Shown piece by piece: positions 23,553 through 57,754 of a stretch of DNA of 64,000 nucleotides. Origin of the DNA: Notamacropus eugenii. Its lineage: Eukaryota; Chordata; Mammalia; Diprotodontia; Macropodidae. The stretch lies in NCBI RefSeq assembly GCF_028372415.1, contig NC_092874.1:115286244-115350243 (forward strand), written 5' to 3'. The position numbers were made by a program, and so were the translations under genes. The stretch's first letter is position 1. Every line of letters starts with the position of its first letter. The notes beneath the pieces are model-generated. The model was given only the letters and a program-made list of their open reading frames with translations. It did not search any database and was not told the DNA's origin.

Positions 23553-23790
23553 GACTCAGATGCAGGTGGTTAGTATGCTGGATTTAGAATCAGGAAGAGT
23601 TAGGTTTGAATTCTGCCTCGGACAATTACTGAGCTGTGTGACCCTGGGCAAATCACCTTAACCTCTCTGTTCCTCATTTTCCTCATCTGTAAAACAAGGA
23701 TAATATTAAAACCTACCCCTCAGGGTTGTTGTGAGGACCTTAAAGTGCTACATAAATGCTATTAGTAGTAGTGATAATGCTTAATTATTT
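23553..23790 (+). repeat. MIR/CORE-SINE
   Basis: 'gctggatttagaatcaggaa', 'gtgtgaccctgggcaaatca', 'cctcatctgtaaaacaagga' and 'gttgttgtgaggaccttaaa' in order. Confidence 0.85.
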
Positions 23791-23929
23791 GGGGCAAATG
23801 AAGGCAAAACATACCTAGAGGCAACATATATGATCACGAAATCAATAGGCCAAATGTTCAGAGAATCAGTTTTACTTTTCAAACTTCCCCCAGAGAGCTG
23901 CTACTTTTGACAGTACTTTTCTCATGAAG

Positions 23930-23940
23930 TGGAAAATCAC
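23930..23940 (+). promoter_or_regulatory. Candidate osmotic response element (TonE/ORE, NFAT5 site)
   Basis: TGGAAAATCAC fits the NFAT5/TonEBP consensus and the osmotic response element described for mammalian aldose reductase genes, which lies about 1 kb upstream in those genes. Here it lies about 1.55 kb before the inferred AKR1B1 start. The match is seen; function is inferred from the family and position. The motif is short, so chance occurrence remains possible. Confidence 0.5.
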
Positions 23941-24234
23941 TAGAATGTAGTTTGGGGAGGGATACTTCCCAGAAGGTTAGTGACAGATCAAGTCCCTGAT
24001 TTTTCATAATTAGGGGACCAATGGGAAGGTGATAGAGAAGATAGAGTTGGGGGGGGGAGGAGGTCACTGAAGAGAATTCGAGGGTTTTCTTTTACTAACT
24101 TGTCTTGGGCTCTTGGGAAAAGAATGTATCTTCCCTGTGCCAAACCTTCCCCATCTACCAATTAGGACTAATTATGTTTTCACTTATCTTCCTTATGGGA
24201 ATCTGTTGTAAAACTCATAATCTGGCAAACTGTA

Positions 24235-24345
24235 TAACTGAGCAAGTCACTTCAGTTTTCTGAGGGCTCACTTACTTCATTTGTAAAATGAAGGGATAAG
24301 TTGGAATTTACCTAACTTTTTGAGTGCCTCTTCTAACTGGAAATG
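24235..24345 (+). repeat. MIR fragment
   Basis: 'gagcaagtcacttcagtttt' followed by 'tcatttgtaaaatgaaggga' indicates a diverged MIR body. Confidence 0.55.
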
Positions 24346-24445
24346 GGAAAGGAAGGGAAGGAAAGAGGAAGGGAAGGAAAGAAAGAAAATGGGAGAGAGG
24401 AAAGGAAGGAAAGGCAAGAGGAGGAAAGGAAAGAGGGAGAGAAGT
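24335..24445. repeat. GGAA/GAAA purine tract
   Basis: About 100 bases of nearly pure purine on the + strand made of GGAA and GAAAG words. Long open frames on either strand here are low-complexity artefacts. Confidence 0.85.
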
Positions 24446-24905
24446 GTGGTTTGGGGATCACAGGATTTCCCAGGCAAGGTCAGGGAGTGAGTCTAGGATG
24501 AGCTGCGGCTGACCACTGCTTCCCATTCCAGGTGTGCCCTCTGGAAGACCCATGCCATAGACCCATTCTCACTCAATGAACGGAGAAACAGAGTGGGCAG
24601 AGGAAGCCCATGTGGTGTTCACTGGTACAGAAGCAAGCGTGAGGCCACATGGTCCAGTCCTCCCTTTCAGAGTCAGGGTTAGTTCAGATTCCTCAAGGTT
24701 ATTTCCCTACATTCCCCCTCATGCAGTTTATGTGTGAGGACACTTGTGAATGGGACACGAACTCCAGGGTATGATCTGTCTGTCACGTTCCCATCCTTCT
24801 GAAACCAAGACGTGCTCAGGCCATGCGTGCTTGTCTCATCACAAGCTCCAGCAGCCTGGGATTGTCCTATTTTTCAAGAACATTTGTGGAAGCAAAACAA
24901 GATAC

Positions 24906-25117
24906 CATGATATCCCTTCTTACAGAAGGAAGGAAGGAAAAGAAGGAGAGAGAGGGGGAAGGTGAGGGAGAGAAAGGAAGAGAGGAATGAGGAAAGCAAG
25001 GAAGGAAGAAAAGGAAAAAGGGAGGAAAGAAAGGAAAGAGGAGGAAGGGAAGGAAGAGAGGGAAAGAGGAGGGAGAGAAGAGAGGAAAGAGGGAGGGGAG
25101 GAAGGAAAGGAGAGGGT
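24906..25117. repeat. Long GGAA-rich polypurine tract abutting the promoter CpG island
   Basis: About 210 bases of almost uninterrupted purine (GGAA, GAGA and GGGA words) end just before the CpG island. Such tracts can adopt triplex structure and offer many ETS-type GGAA cores. Whether it affects AKR1B1 expression is unknown. Confidence 0.85.
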
Positions 25118-25242
25118 CAGGCATTTCTGCCCGCAGTCGCCCTGGTGACCCTTCCTCTAAGCCCCAGCTCCATGACCACCGCGCCCCCCGGTCCCAGCGA
25201 AGGCACAAGGAGGCACAGTCCAACGACAACGTAGCCCTCCGC

Positions 25243-25480
25243 CCAATTAAAAGCCACCAGGCGCGGCCCAGGGAGGCCCGGGCGGGCACGAGCCGAGTTA
25301 CAAGAACGCAGAGCCGGGCCCGGGAGGACCAGCCCGCGCCGCCGCGGCCTGCAGAGGCCCCTCGGGGCCGGCCAATCAGACGCCGGCGGATCCCTCCGCT
25401 CCGGCAGCCAACCAATCGGCAGCGACCCCCGCTCGGCCGCTCATCCCATTTAAGGAGCGCCTGGGAGAGCCAGGCTGGGT
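25243..25480 (+). promoter_or_regulatory. AKR1B1: AKR1B1 core promoter: CCAAT boxes and TATA-like ATTTAAG
   Basis: CCAAT motifs lie at 25243-25247, 25372-25376 and 25412-25416. A TATA-like ATTTAAG is at 25448-25454, which predicts a transcription start near 25480 and a 5' UTR of about 60 bases. The human gene likewise has a TATTTA-type TATA box and an upstream CCAAT box. The exact start site is inferred. Confidence 0.7.
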
Positions 25481-25539
25481 CGGTGGTGAGGCCGGCGCCT
25501 GCGTGTGGTAAGGACCGTCTCCTGCGAGGCCGGGGCACC

Positions 25540-47476
<21,937 letters not shown>

Positions 47477-47800
47477 AGTTCTGGCTAGTGCTGCCCAGTG
47501 TCCGGATGACGGTCACCTGATGTTTCCAACTCTACCTGACCTCTGCTTCCAAGATCTGAGTCAACCGCTGAATATTGCCATCAGATCTCAGCTTAATTTA
47601 GTAACTCCTAGTTTTCTGGACTTTACTTCCTGCCCAGCTGGGAGGAGTACAGAATGACTACCCCCTCTCCATGTGGGCCCTGCAACAAGAATTATTCCAC
47701 CAGCAAATGGTGTTCTTTTAGTAACAAGCAGGTTTCATCAGCTTGAAATTATAAGCCCTACCTTCTTGCTTTAAATAAAAAAAAACCCAAGCCTTTCATG
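47477..47800 (+). terminator. AKR1B1: AKR1B1 3' UTR and polyadenylation signal
   Basis: AATAAA at 47774-47779 follows a 3' UTR of about 300 bases. The T/G-rich 'gttatctacttagtgtgatt' after the expected cleavage point (about 47795-47800) fits a downstream element. Confidence 0.85.
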
Positions 47801-48344
47801 TTATCTACTTAGTGTGATTGTTTCTAAAGTGAGCTGCTCAGACATCCACAGCCGTGGGCCCCTGTCCAGCTGGAACATGTACAGGAAACAGTTATTTACA
47901 GAGCAGCTTAAAATATATAAAAGATGAACTTAATAACAAAAAAACATATAAATGAAATATTAAGAACCAAACACACTTCATTCCTGACTTCCGAGGGTGT
48001 GCCAGCTGGGAGAGGCTGGTGGACAAAGTCCAGAAGAGGCATGGCTCTCTGGCAAAGAGATGTGGAACTTGGCTGCCGCAATCCCCCGTCACCCACAGCC
48101 CCCTTCCAGGTCTGAATCAACCTGGGTGTTTATCTTAGCTCCTTTTATGCTTTGAAGTCTTCTTTTCAGTAGTCTTTCTAGTACGTAGGGGTCTGCACAT
48201 AGATCCATTCACATTATTTGGCCCAGTTTTTCCTCTTGAGTGATAGTATGTACTTTTATACTTCCTACAGGACAACACCCACATAGTCACAACTGAAAGA
48301 CGGTGAAAGGGTGGCATGGGAGTATGCTGGGATTTGGATGATAT
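47801..48344. other. Intergenic stretch downstream of AKR1B1, nothing assigned
   Basis: Comparatively GC-balanced DNA with no repeat hallmark, placed directly after the AKR1B1 end. No AATAAA on the - strand would mark the 3' end of a convergent gene. It may be unique sequence. Confidence 0.4.
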
Positions 48345-49175
48345 TGGTGCCATTAATTAGCTGTGACTAACATACTCTTTGGGTCTTACTTTCCTCATTT
48401 GTAAAATTAGGGACTAGACTGGGTGTCTGAGGGTTCCTACTGCTTTAGGAATCTGTAAATTCCACCCAATGTTTCTGTCTTGTGAAAAAGTGTCTCATGG
48501 GGCTCACGCAAGCATCTTCCAGCTGATCAGTGAAGTGAGAGCATAGCAGGGTTTTCCCACTAGGCCAGGCCATTCTCCCTACCCAAATATTGTCTATTGT
48601 GCTTCCTGAAAATGTTCTACTATTAAGTGGGGGACAGAAAACGTTCCAAGGCACTAAGAGGGAGAGGAGAGGGGACATGTAAACAAGGGATGCAGATGAG
48701 CTTCACTGGGAAGGAGCCTATGGTAGGTGAAGAAGCAATAAAAAATCAGCATCCAACCACAGGTGAAAGGTACGTATTCTCTTAGTTAAGTCACTATCAA
48801 CCATTAATAGTTTGAATTAGTTTATTAATCTGTTTCCCAATTATTCAGCAAGTGAAGATCTCATATTGAAAGTTAGAAGGAACTATAGAGTTCATTTAGT
48901 CCTGGAGTTCCTAAATTAATTTTTTTGATATATAATCCTTGATTTCCTATGTATTTTATATAATTTAAAACATTTTTCTGGGATGGTGTTTATAAGTTTC
49001 ACCAGACTGCCCCAGGTCCTTGACATGATCTAGACTTCCTCATTTTACATGTAATTAGAAACCATGATAGGAAAACCAAGGACTAGAGAGGTCATGTGAT
49101 TTGTGCAAGGTCACGTTAGTGAGCAGACTAAATAGCCAATAGGATGCAAACTTAGGATTCTCCAACTCCAGAGCT
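48345..49175. repeat. Two MIR fragments
   Basis: A forward fragment lies at 48345-48460 ('ttactttcctcatttgtaaa') and a reverse fragment at 49030-49175 ('aaggactagagaggtcatgt', 'gattctccaactccagagct'). Between them (48461-49029) I recognise nothing. Confidence 0.55.
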
Positions 49176-49179
49176 TTTT

Positions 49180-49837
49180 CGGTCGTCGTATTTAAGCACT
49201 TGCTACATACGTGCCTGGGGGATACAAAGACTATCCCTGCCCTCAGGGAGCTCAGTCTTAATGGGGAAAACAACATTAAAGCAATTCTGTACAAACTGCT
49301 ACAAACAGGATAAACAAGCTAATTAACAGGGACGACTGGCACTAAGGGAGACTGGGCAATTTGACCATTGAGTGGAGGATGGGCTGAAGTGGGGAGAGAC
49401 TTAAGGCAGGGAGACCAGCCAAAAGGATATTGTAGTAGTCCATGTGTGAGGTAAGGAAGGGCTGCAACAGGGTGGTGGTGGTGTCAGGGGAGAGAAGGGG
49501 GCACATAGGAGAGAACTAACACAGGTCAGATCTACAGGGCTTGGCAACATTGAATAAGGGTTAAGAGAGTGATACTTAATTTGCAAGTCTGGGTAACTGG
49601 AAGGATGGTGGTACCTTTGACAGCGAGTAGAGCCAAGTTATTCAGTGGATCATAGCACAACGTCATTGTTGCTATGTTCAGCGTTTTGGCTCTGCTCGCT
49701 TCACTTTGCATCAGATGTTCATGTAAGTCTTTCCAGGTTTTGTTTTGTTTTTTTAATCCTGGTAACTATAATGGTAATAGGGAAATGAGGAAAAGAGGAG
49801 GGTTTGGGGGTAGAAAGAAAATGAGTTCAGTTTTGAA
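49180..49837 (+). repeat. Long marsupial repeat, left part, split by the retroviral insertion
   Basis: 'tgccctcagggagctcagtc', 'gtggggagagacttaaggca', 'ccttggcaaca'-type text and 'atgagttcagttttgaa' are in family order. The continuation appears at 56581, on the far side of the retrovirus. Confidence 0.75.
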
Positions 49838-50515
49838 TGTTAACCTGAAAGTTTGATTAAAGTAGAGGCAACAGGCTAAATGTATACCTTTTTATTATTC
49901 TTATTCTAAATTCCCTTTAAAGTAACAGTATGTGGATTCCACCAAGTCAAGTCATTATGATCTGACTGCTCAGTACAGGGATAATCAGGCTTAAATACAT
50001 TTTACTGTGAGAAAGAAACTTTCTTAGTTGAACAAATTCTAAATTTAGTGAGACAAGACAATTAACAAGGTAGAGTCAGTTGGAATTTATGATTCCAGGC
50101 TGTGAATAGCATGTCTCTGTGACATAAGATAAAGAGAAAATCCCACCACTCTACTGGCAGGTATCCTGTCATAAACAGGTCTTTGAAATTGCTGACACAG
50201 GAAAGGGCATTTTTAACAGAGTTGACAAAGTTTCAATTGAAATTACAGACCCAGGTTATCTGTATTTTCTTTACCATTAACATTCCATAACATAGTATAT
50301 GTCCACAAAATATTAAGACATGGAAAACATCCCATTATTCAGAAAATGTCTAGGGTTAATGTCTCGTAAGGAATGCTGTCAGTCCTATCTGCTTTGTTGA
50401 CATAGCAAAAGGCATTCTCTGAGTTTACTTCAGAGAGAACAATGACACTATTGGCTCCAGGCTCTTCTTAATTCAAACTCTAGCTCTTATTAAAGTCCAA
50501 AATTTATATTCCCTG
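49838..50515 (-). mobile_element. LTR of the fossil retrovirus (3' LTR by orientation)
   Basis: Starts with 'tgttaacctgaaagtttgat', the reverse complement of the LTR end. It is collinear with 55894-56580 over about 670 bases. Inner boundary approximate. Confidence 0.85.
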
Positions 50516-53500
50516 CTTTTGGTCAAAGGCAAGTTGAAGCCTTCACCTGTAGACCAATAAAGGTATGAGAAAAAAAAAACAACTCTAAATCCTTGTTAAG
50601 GTCTTGAGAAAGCTGTCTGTCTGATGTCATCTTCTTCAGGCCCTTCCAAAACTGGAGGGCACAGTCCACTCAGGAGCAGGGACAATGGAAGTGACAGATG
50701 GATCCAAGAGTCCATACAAAAAATCTGACAGGGTCTCCCAGAAAACATGATTTAATAGAGGAGATGAAACAGTACAACATAGTTAACATGGCTAAAGGCA
50801 CAAAGAAATAGTTAAGTTTCCCAGCCATGCAGGGCTAGGTTCAAACAACACAAGTTTTTCTCACAGTTCACAAAATTGCATTTTTACATTAAGTCAGGTA
50901 CAGATTAAAACTTAGATGGCTCACAACAGACTAGTTTTGAAAGGGAGAGTTACATGTCACCAATATAAACAAGAAAATTAAACATGAATCATACAAATAA
51001 ATGCAATCATGATTTCCAATGGTAATTGACATTAAGTTCCTTGTGTCCCAGTAATCCATTCTTAATTTTCATCTATACATCACTTTTTGAATGCCAGATT
51101 TCTTGTGTAGTTATCTGATACCTAGATAGCCTTTCTTTGACAATAAGTTTTATTCTTGGGACAGTTCAGAAAGGGAGTTCTGCTTCTCTGGTTTGGATCT
51201 AGAAGTTCCCAGATACTTCTATAAATTTGTACAGTCACTTAAAATTTGTTCTCTAATTTTTGAAATTTCAGAGAATTTCACTTTATATTATTTGCTGTTT
51301 CTGTCCTTACCTAAATCTGGTACCTACAATAAGAATCTTTCAGAATGTGAGGATTCAACCACAAAATGAACTCATCTGCCCTTTTAAATTATTGGACAGA
51401 TATTTTAACAAAGAAGAAATAATTTCATACCATTTTTGTGCAAAACTCCAAATTTGAGATCTTATTACCAAAAACATGACAAATTTTAGAAGTCAATCAT
51501 ATGCATCTACATAAAATTCTTAGAGGAATCAGTCTGATCCCATTGCTTTTCCTCAAAATTTGCTATCCCATTTAATTAGACATTTATCACCTTACGTGTT
51601 TGTCTTATTACTTTGTCTTAATCATTTCCTCAATGTTATCTCTATATTATATTTATTTATTTGACCAGGAATATAGGTTAAGGTTGTAAGCTATTCATTC
51701 CTGTCTCTCACTTTAGTGACTCAGAGATGTTCCTTTCCATTTATTATTTGATAGACTTAGTATTGTACTTACAGAACTTCTTGATTACAGAAATTTGCTA
51801 TAAAAGAAAAGAGGGACAAGGTCATACCTTAACAGAAGGAAAGAACTTCCTTAGTTGTATTTGATTCCAGGAATGAGTCATTATCTGACAGCCAATCAGG
51901 TAGTCACCAGGTGCTGAAAACAGGGCTTAGGAGTAATCAGGTGGGGAATTTCCTTTTTCAGAAAGGAAATAGCACATTTGGGAAATAGAGTTAAGAAGAT
52001 CCTACCTAAGCCATGTCCAAGGTTGTCTTCAAAACCTTTCCAAGCATCCACTGTTCTCAGCCTGCAGCACATGTCAATTAGCTTTATGATAATTTGGACA
52101 ACTATTCCTGTAATCAGAGCTTCAAACAATAGTAAATTGCAGTCCCAATCTTATAGCAAATAAATATGGGCTGGTATACTTCAGATAGGGTCATCTCAAA
52201 TTTGATTGAGCTATTGATTATCAAATCAAGTTACATAAGACAAGAGAGCTCATAAGTTATTACTGTTTGCTAGCATAACTGTACTAGAATCCTATTCCAC
52301 CTTGAACTAAGCAAAGAGGTTAGTGGCTAACCTTATAGTTGATGGAATTATGTCTTTGTTTCACAAGTTTGTTATTCTTCCCTAATTATACTCACTCTGG
52401 AAGAATGAGATACGTCAGGAATGAAATCTTTTACATATAATAAGTTCAAACACAAATTTTAACTCTGACTTAGGCCATGGAATGACTACAAATCCAGATC
52501 AAAACAGCAAGATCTCTGCTTTATAGCTTAATTTAACAGTAAATTATTTTGAAATTTTAGTAGGCCTTCAAAGAATCACATGAGATTTTTTTTCAAAACA
52601 TTTTCTTCTAAAATTATTTCCCTTTCTGTAAAAACAGTTTAAAATTTATTCTGAGGTTCACTAAACTTTTATGAAGAAAATTAGTTGGAAACTTTTAAAA
52701 TGATTGATAGCTCTTTCTTTTTTCCTTAAGCAAAAATAAACCTTTAAAATTGGAATTCATTAAAGCTGAATTGTTACAAAAATATCCTTAAGTAATATAA
52801 ATTTCCAAACTGAATTCTTAGTTATTACAGAATTCCTAGATATCACAAAATGCCTTAGTAAAAACAGCGTTGTGATGGAATCTCACGCTGGTAACAGTAA
52901 GAGACTGATCACAGAAAAACACTACTGCTTTTAAAAATCCTTTTAAACAATGAGAACGTGTTAAGATGAGTCTTAAGTAGTTTACATAAAATTCTGCACA
53001 TGTTCTAATTTCAGATAAAAATAATATTTGATTTCCTAGTAAGATTGCACAAAAGGGCCCACATGTTTTGCTGGTTACTTGCTATTGGTCATAGAAGTTT
53101 GTTATAAAAGGAAAAAAGCAGGGATATGTGACATACCAAATATGACAGGATAAAACATCCTTTACTCTGTTTGAATTCAGATAAGAGTGAAATTAGCGCA
53201 GACAACTATACCCAAATTCAAACTCAAAACAAAAATAGTTATGGTCCCAAATGCCTTTTACCTTACACAGCAAGTTTCAGTAATCACAGCTTAGAGTCAG
53301 ATAACAGTTATTTCTGCTCTTATGGAGTTACAATAAGCAATAGAGATTTACCAGGACTCACATTGATAAGGAATTCTATTTAACATCTTTCCTTCTCATA
53401 TTTAAAAACTTGTCTTGATGTAAAAGCCAACTGTTAAAAATCCTTTCTATCTATTACCACTTCTGATCAAGTCATATTCATTGTTTAGGAACTACATAAG

Positions 53501-55893
53501 CCAAACAAGTTCCTTTCCTAGGGTTGGTGACCTTGCCCACACGGATGGGTTTCCAGGGGCTATATCAATTTTACAAAATACGGCAAATAGGCACAGACCC
53601 AGAAAGGAGGCCGATGTCACTGCTCCTGCCTGCCAACCTACAGGAGGACTGTTCTGAATGGGCAGAACCAATCTAAATAAAGTTTTTAACCCATTCCCTC
53701 CTTTTCATACACAGTAATCACTTAACAATTTTAGGTTTCAGCATTAAAATAGTAATCCCAAATGACTTAGTTAACAATACTCCAACTTTGAAAAAAGGTA
53801 GTCAATTGTTTTAACTTTAACCTGTTTAACAGGCAAAGGTGAAATCACCTGGTTTTCTAAATGGCAGTTGCAAAACGTTATAAGACAAGGTTAGCAGGAC
53901 TGATAACGTAACATAAATAGTTTTATGCAATTTTCCCAACATCTTTTAGTTTCAACAAAATTCAGATTAATAGTTGCTTTCTCTAACACTAGTTCTGGAT
54001 TACCTTGGTCACTCAGTTTTTAAAATCTAAGAGAAATTCAGAAATACAATCTTAGAAATATAGTTTTAACACAACAATAACTTCAGATGGTATTATTTGC
54101 ATTTCCAGAAATTATTGATCTTATTACTTTCAGTAATTAAAACCACTTCAAAGTTAACAATTACATTAGAGGAAGATAATAATATTGTATGTAACACGTA
54201 CCAGTCATTATGTTAAGCACTTTACGATCATTTTATCATTTTGATCCCCTAACCACAACCATAATTATTTTTACTTTTACAAATCAGAAAACAGGTCAAA
54301 CAGAGAGAAAATACATTTTTGCAGCTGGAACAGAGAAGTGGCAGAGAAGCTGGCGTCCCAGTGGTGGTGATTCTTGTAGGCAGAGCTTAGGGAATGCTCA
54401 CCACCTGATCTGTCCACCTCTCCCTTCTCCCACAGCTGCAGAATTTACTGAGCATAAGGTGATTTGCAGCTTCTGGGACAGGGTGGGCAGAATGTATAGG
54501 ACCCAGGTGACATTTCCAAGCTTTACCTACAAAGGTGGAGTAAAAGTTGCCTATAAATGACCAGTTCCCAAAGTTTTTTATGATTAATCTCACAACATAC
54601 AAATCTGCTAAAATGATTTTACCTCAGATGATCTAACTTTCCATTGTAATTCCAGGTTGGCCAGACCAGAATAACAAGGAAAGGTCTTAAAGTTTTGTTT
54701 GTTTATTTCCCTAGCTGTAGGCCTTAAAGGAATCTGGCTGCTTGCATTTAAATCTTACAAAATAACAGACTCATTCATAGCACACATGATGTGGACAGAG
54801 ATGTACGCTGACAGACAAATTGACAACAGGACAAATACAAACGGAGCTCACAAAAAACAACGTGGAGAGAGAGAGAGGGCAATTAGAAGCTTGTTAGAAA
54901 TCTCCATCATGAATTGGCTATTATTATTCCGAGGTAAGGGGGTTGCAAGAATTCAAGACCTGATAATAAAGGTGGATCCTGCAGCTTTTGCTCAGAGCAC
55001 CCCTGTGGTTGTTGGAGGGTTGGGGAGCCTTGGTGTCCCGAAGTTTCAGAATATCTTAAAGAAATAGGCCCCATGGGAATAGGTTCAGGCCTCTAGTTTG
55101 TAGGTGGATTGTAACTGTCCACTTCAAGACCAGAGCCCTTAAGGGAAAAATGGGGGAGGGGGAATGAGGAGGAGGAAGAGGCAACAGACTTTGAACAAAG
55201 GTTGTCTTCCTCAGGGCTAAGGCAAGTAGGGGAAGGACTGGGGTGGGAGGGAGGGCTCCAGAGGAGGTAATCATCCTCCCCACATCAAAGGCCTTTTAAG
55301 GGAAGAGAGAGGAAGGAAGAAGGCCAGAGGGGGAATCAGACCAAGGGAGTTAGCCAGTACTTGGTGCTGAAGCAGCTCTGCCAGCCTTTTGAAGCCAAAG
55401 GCTTCTTCTACCTTTTGTTCTCCCTCAGTCATTTCAGCAAACCAACGATGAAACATTCCCGCTGCTGGCTAGATGTTTTGTTGGCCTTTAAACTTAATTT
55501 GGTTTTAAGATAAAGTAACTCTGACTGGTCCAAAAGAGCCCTGTGGTGGCCAACATAATTTTAGGGGTATCTTTAGTTGATTGACACTAATGCTAGCAAT
55601 ACTTGTACTAATTTTCCTAAGATCAATTGTCAGAGGATACCTAAGTAATACAGAGCAATTTAACACTACTTGGTCTCTGACCCCAGAGTTAGTTTAAAGA
55701 GAATTTGCAGACTTAAAACCAAACTAGTGGGAGTCCTTTGGAAGCTGGGAAGGGGAGTACTTACCCTGACCCTGTCAAGGTCCAGGACTCCAGGGAAAAA
55801 CAGATCCTCTGGTGCCTGAGTCCTGGTGTTGGAGAGGTGAGGAAATATCCATTCTGTTCCTCAGTTCCAGTCCGCACATCATAGCACCATTAC
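50516..55893 (-). mobile_element. Internal region of the fossil retrovirus
   Basis: About 5.4 kb between the LTRs, without recognisable gag, pol or env similarity to my eye. The frame at 54699-55067 (+) is antisense to the element. An embedded reverse MIR-like fragment is possible at about 54165-54320, indicating that some host repeats were acquired or that the segment is a composite. Confidence 0.6.
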
Positions 55894-56580
55894 CGTTAGC
55901 CTGAAGGTTTGGTTAAAGTAGAGGCAACAGGTTAAATGCATACATTTTTATTATTCTTATTCTAAATTCCCTTTAAAGTAACAGTAAATGGATTCCACCA
56001 AGTCAGTCGTTATGATCTGGATGCTCAGTATAGGGATAATCAGGCTTAAATACATTTTACTGTGAGAAAGAAACTTTCTTAGTTGAACAAATTCTAAATT
56101 TAGTGAGACAAGACAATTAACAAGGTAGAGTCAGTTGGAATTTATGATTCCAGGCTGTGTGAATAGCATGTCTCTGTGACATAAGATAAAGAGAAAATCC
56201 CACCACTCTGCTGGCAGGTATCCTATCATAAACAGGTCTTTGAAATTGCTGACACAGGAAAGGGCATTTTTAACAGAGTTGACAAAGTTTCAATTGAAAT
56301 TACAGACCCAGGTTATCTGTATTTTCTTTACCATTAACATTCCATAACATAGTATATGTCCACAAAATATTAAGACATGGAAATCATCCCATTATTCAGA
56401 AAATGTCTAGGGTTAATGTCTCATAAGGAATGCTGTCAGTCCTATCTGCTTTGTTGACATAGCAAAACGCAATTCTCTGAGTTTATTTTAGAAAGAACAA
56501 TGACACTATTAGCTCCAGGCTCTTTCTTAATGCAAGCTCTAGCTCTTATTAAAGTCCAAAATTTATATTAAATATTATCA
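55894..56580 (-). mobile_element. LTR of the fossil retrovirus (5' LTR by orientation)
   Basis: Matches 49838-50515. Its outer end reads, reversed, 'tgataatatttaatataaat', the same start as the solo LTR at 59203, so the boundary is well defined. Confidence 0.85.
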
Positions 56581-57520
56581 TGAACTTGAGTTTAAGATGT
56601 CTATTAGACATCCAGTCCTAGATGCATATGTGAGAATGGAGATTCAGAAGAAGGTTAGGGTTGGATAAGTAGATCTGAGAATCATTAGCACAGAGAGGAT
56701 AAATGAATCCTCCACAGCTGATGAAATCATCAAGTGAAAAAGTATAGAGGGAGAAGACTGTCTAAAATGGAGCCCTGTGGGACAGACTGCACCATTAGTG
56801 GGTGCACCTGGTTGAAGATCAAAGGAGAGTAAGAAGGAACAATTAGACAAGTAGAAAGAGAACCCTGAGAAAGCAATGTCACAAAAACCAAGAGGGAAAG
56901 ATTGTCCAGGAGAAGAAGGTGATCAACAATGTCACAAGCTATGAAGAGGTCAAGAAGGATGAGGGCTGAGAAAAGGCCATTCACCTTGGCAATTAAGAGA
57001 TCACTGGTGCCTTTGGAGAGAGTGATTTCAGTTGAATTATGAGAATGAAAGCTGGACTTTAAAGGATTAAGAAGAGAGAGGAAAGGAAGTGGAGGCACTG
57101 ATACAGATAGCCCCTTCCAAGAGCTTAGCCACCAAAAGGAGAAGAGGTATGAGGCAAAAGCTAGTGGGGATAGACAAATCAGGTGAAGGATATAGGCATG
57201 TTGATAGGAGGTGGGGAGCAGCTACTGGAGAGCAAGTGATCAAAGGTTAAAAAAAACAGTAGAAATGATAGAGGGAACCATCTCCTAGAGAAGATGGGAT
57301 GGAAGGGATTCACTTGTGCATATCCAGGTTGGCAGCCTCTCCAGGTCAGACAGAAATGAAAATGGGGATAGTGAAATGATGTGAAAGGAGAAATGGAGAA
57401 AGGGGGGGAGAGGCTCTTGGCCAATGGCCTCATTCTTTTCAGTGAAATAGAGAAGCAAGAAGGAAGGTAGAGGGGGACCTATGAAAGGTTTGAGGAGGGA
57501 TGACATTTCATTTTCGAAAT
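56581..57520 (+). repeat. Long marsupial repeat, right part, after the retroviral insertion
   Basis: Continues from 'tgaacttgagtttaagatgt' through 'gacatccagtcctagatgca', 'gtatagagggagaagactgt', 'agaggtcaagaaggatgagg' and 'gaaaaggccattcaccttgg'. It completes the family order begun at 49180. Confidence 0.8.
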
Positions 57521-57754
57521 CCCCAAATTGAGAATTCTCTATACAAATAATCTACCTTTCCAGACAGTTCACATTCCTTCTTCTGTATTCAGGTCAAACT
57601 GACCTCCTTACTGTTCCCCTTAGAGAAAATCCCATCTCCTACTTCAATGCCCCGATTTAGTTTCCTCATTCATTTTTTGGCATGCCTGACTTCCTTCATG
57701 ACTTAGCACTTTGCCACTTCCTAACTGAAGACTTACTCCCTCCTCAAATGAAGG

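Larger units (their letters stand above)
49838..56580 (-). mobile_element. Fossil endogenous retrovirus with two LTRs, probably ERV1 class
   Basis: Two similar LTRs lie in the same orientation, at 49838 to about 50515 and 55894-56580. They flank about 5.4 kb of internal DNA. Ends are TG...CA-like, and a 4-bp direct repeat TGAA lies outside at 49834-49837 and 56581-56584. A 4-bp duplication suits gammaretrovirus-like (class I) elements. Orientation is set by the solo relative at 59203-59756, whose TATA box reads +. The LTR pair is about 95-97% identical by eye, suggesting an insertion some ten million years old, depending on the lineage rate. The interior has no long reading frame and is clearly broken or non-coding; a primer-binding site was not assigned. 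Confidence 0.82.

Noticed and set aside
47801-48130. 3' UTR of a convergent gene on the - strand
   Set aside because: No AATAAA in that orientation, no coding exon beyond it, and no neighbouring gene expected to converge here.
54699-55067. 122-codon + frame inside the retroviral interior
   Set aside because: It is antisense to the element and resembles no viral or host protein.
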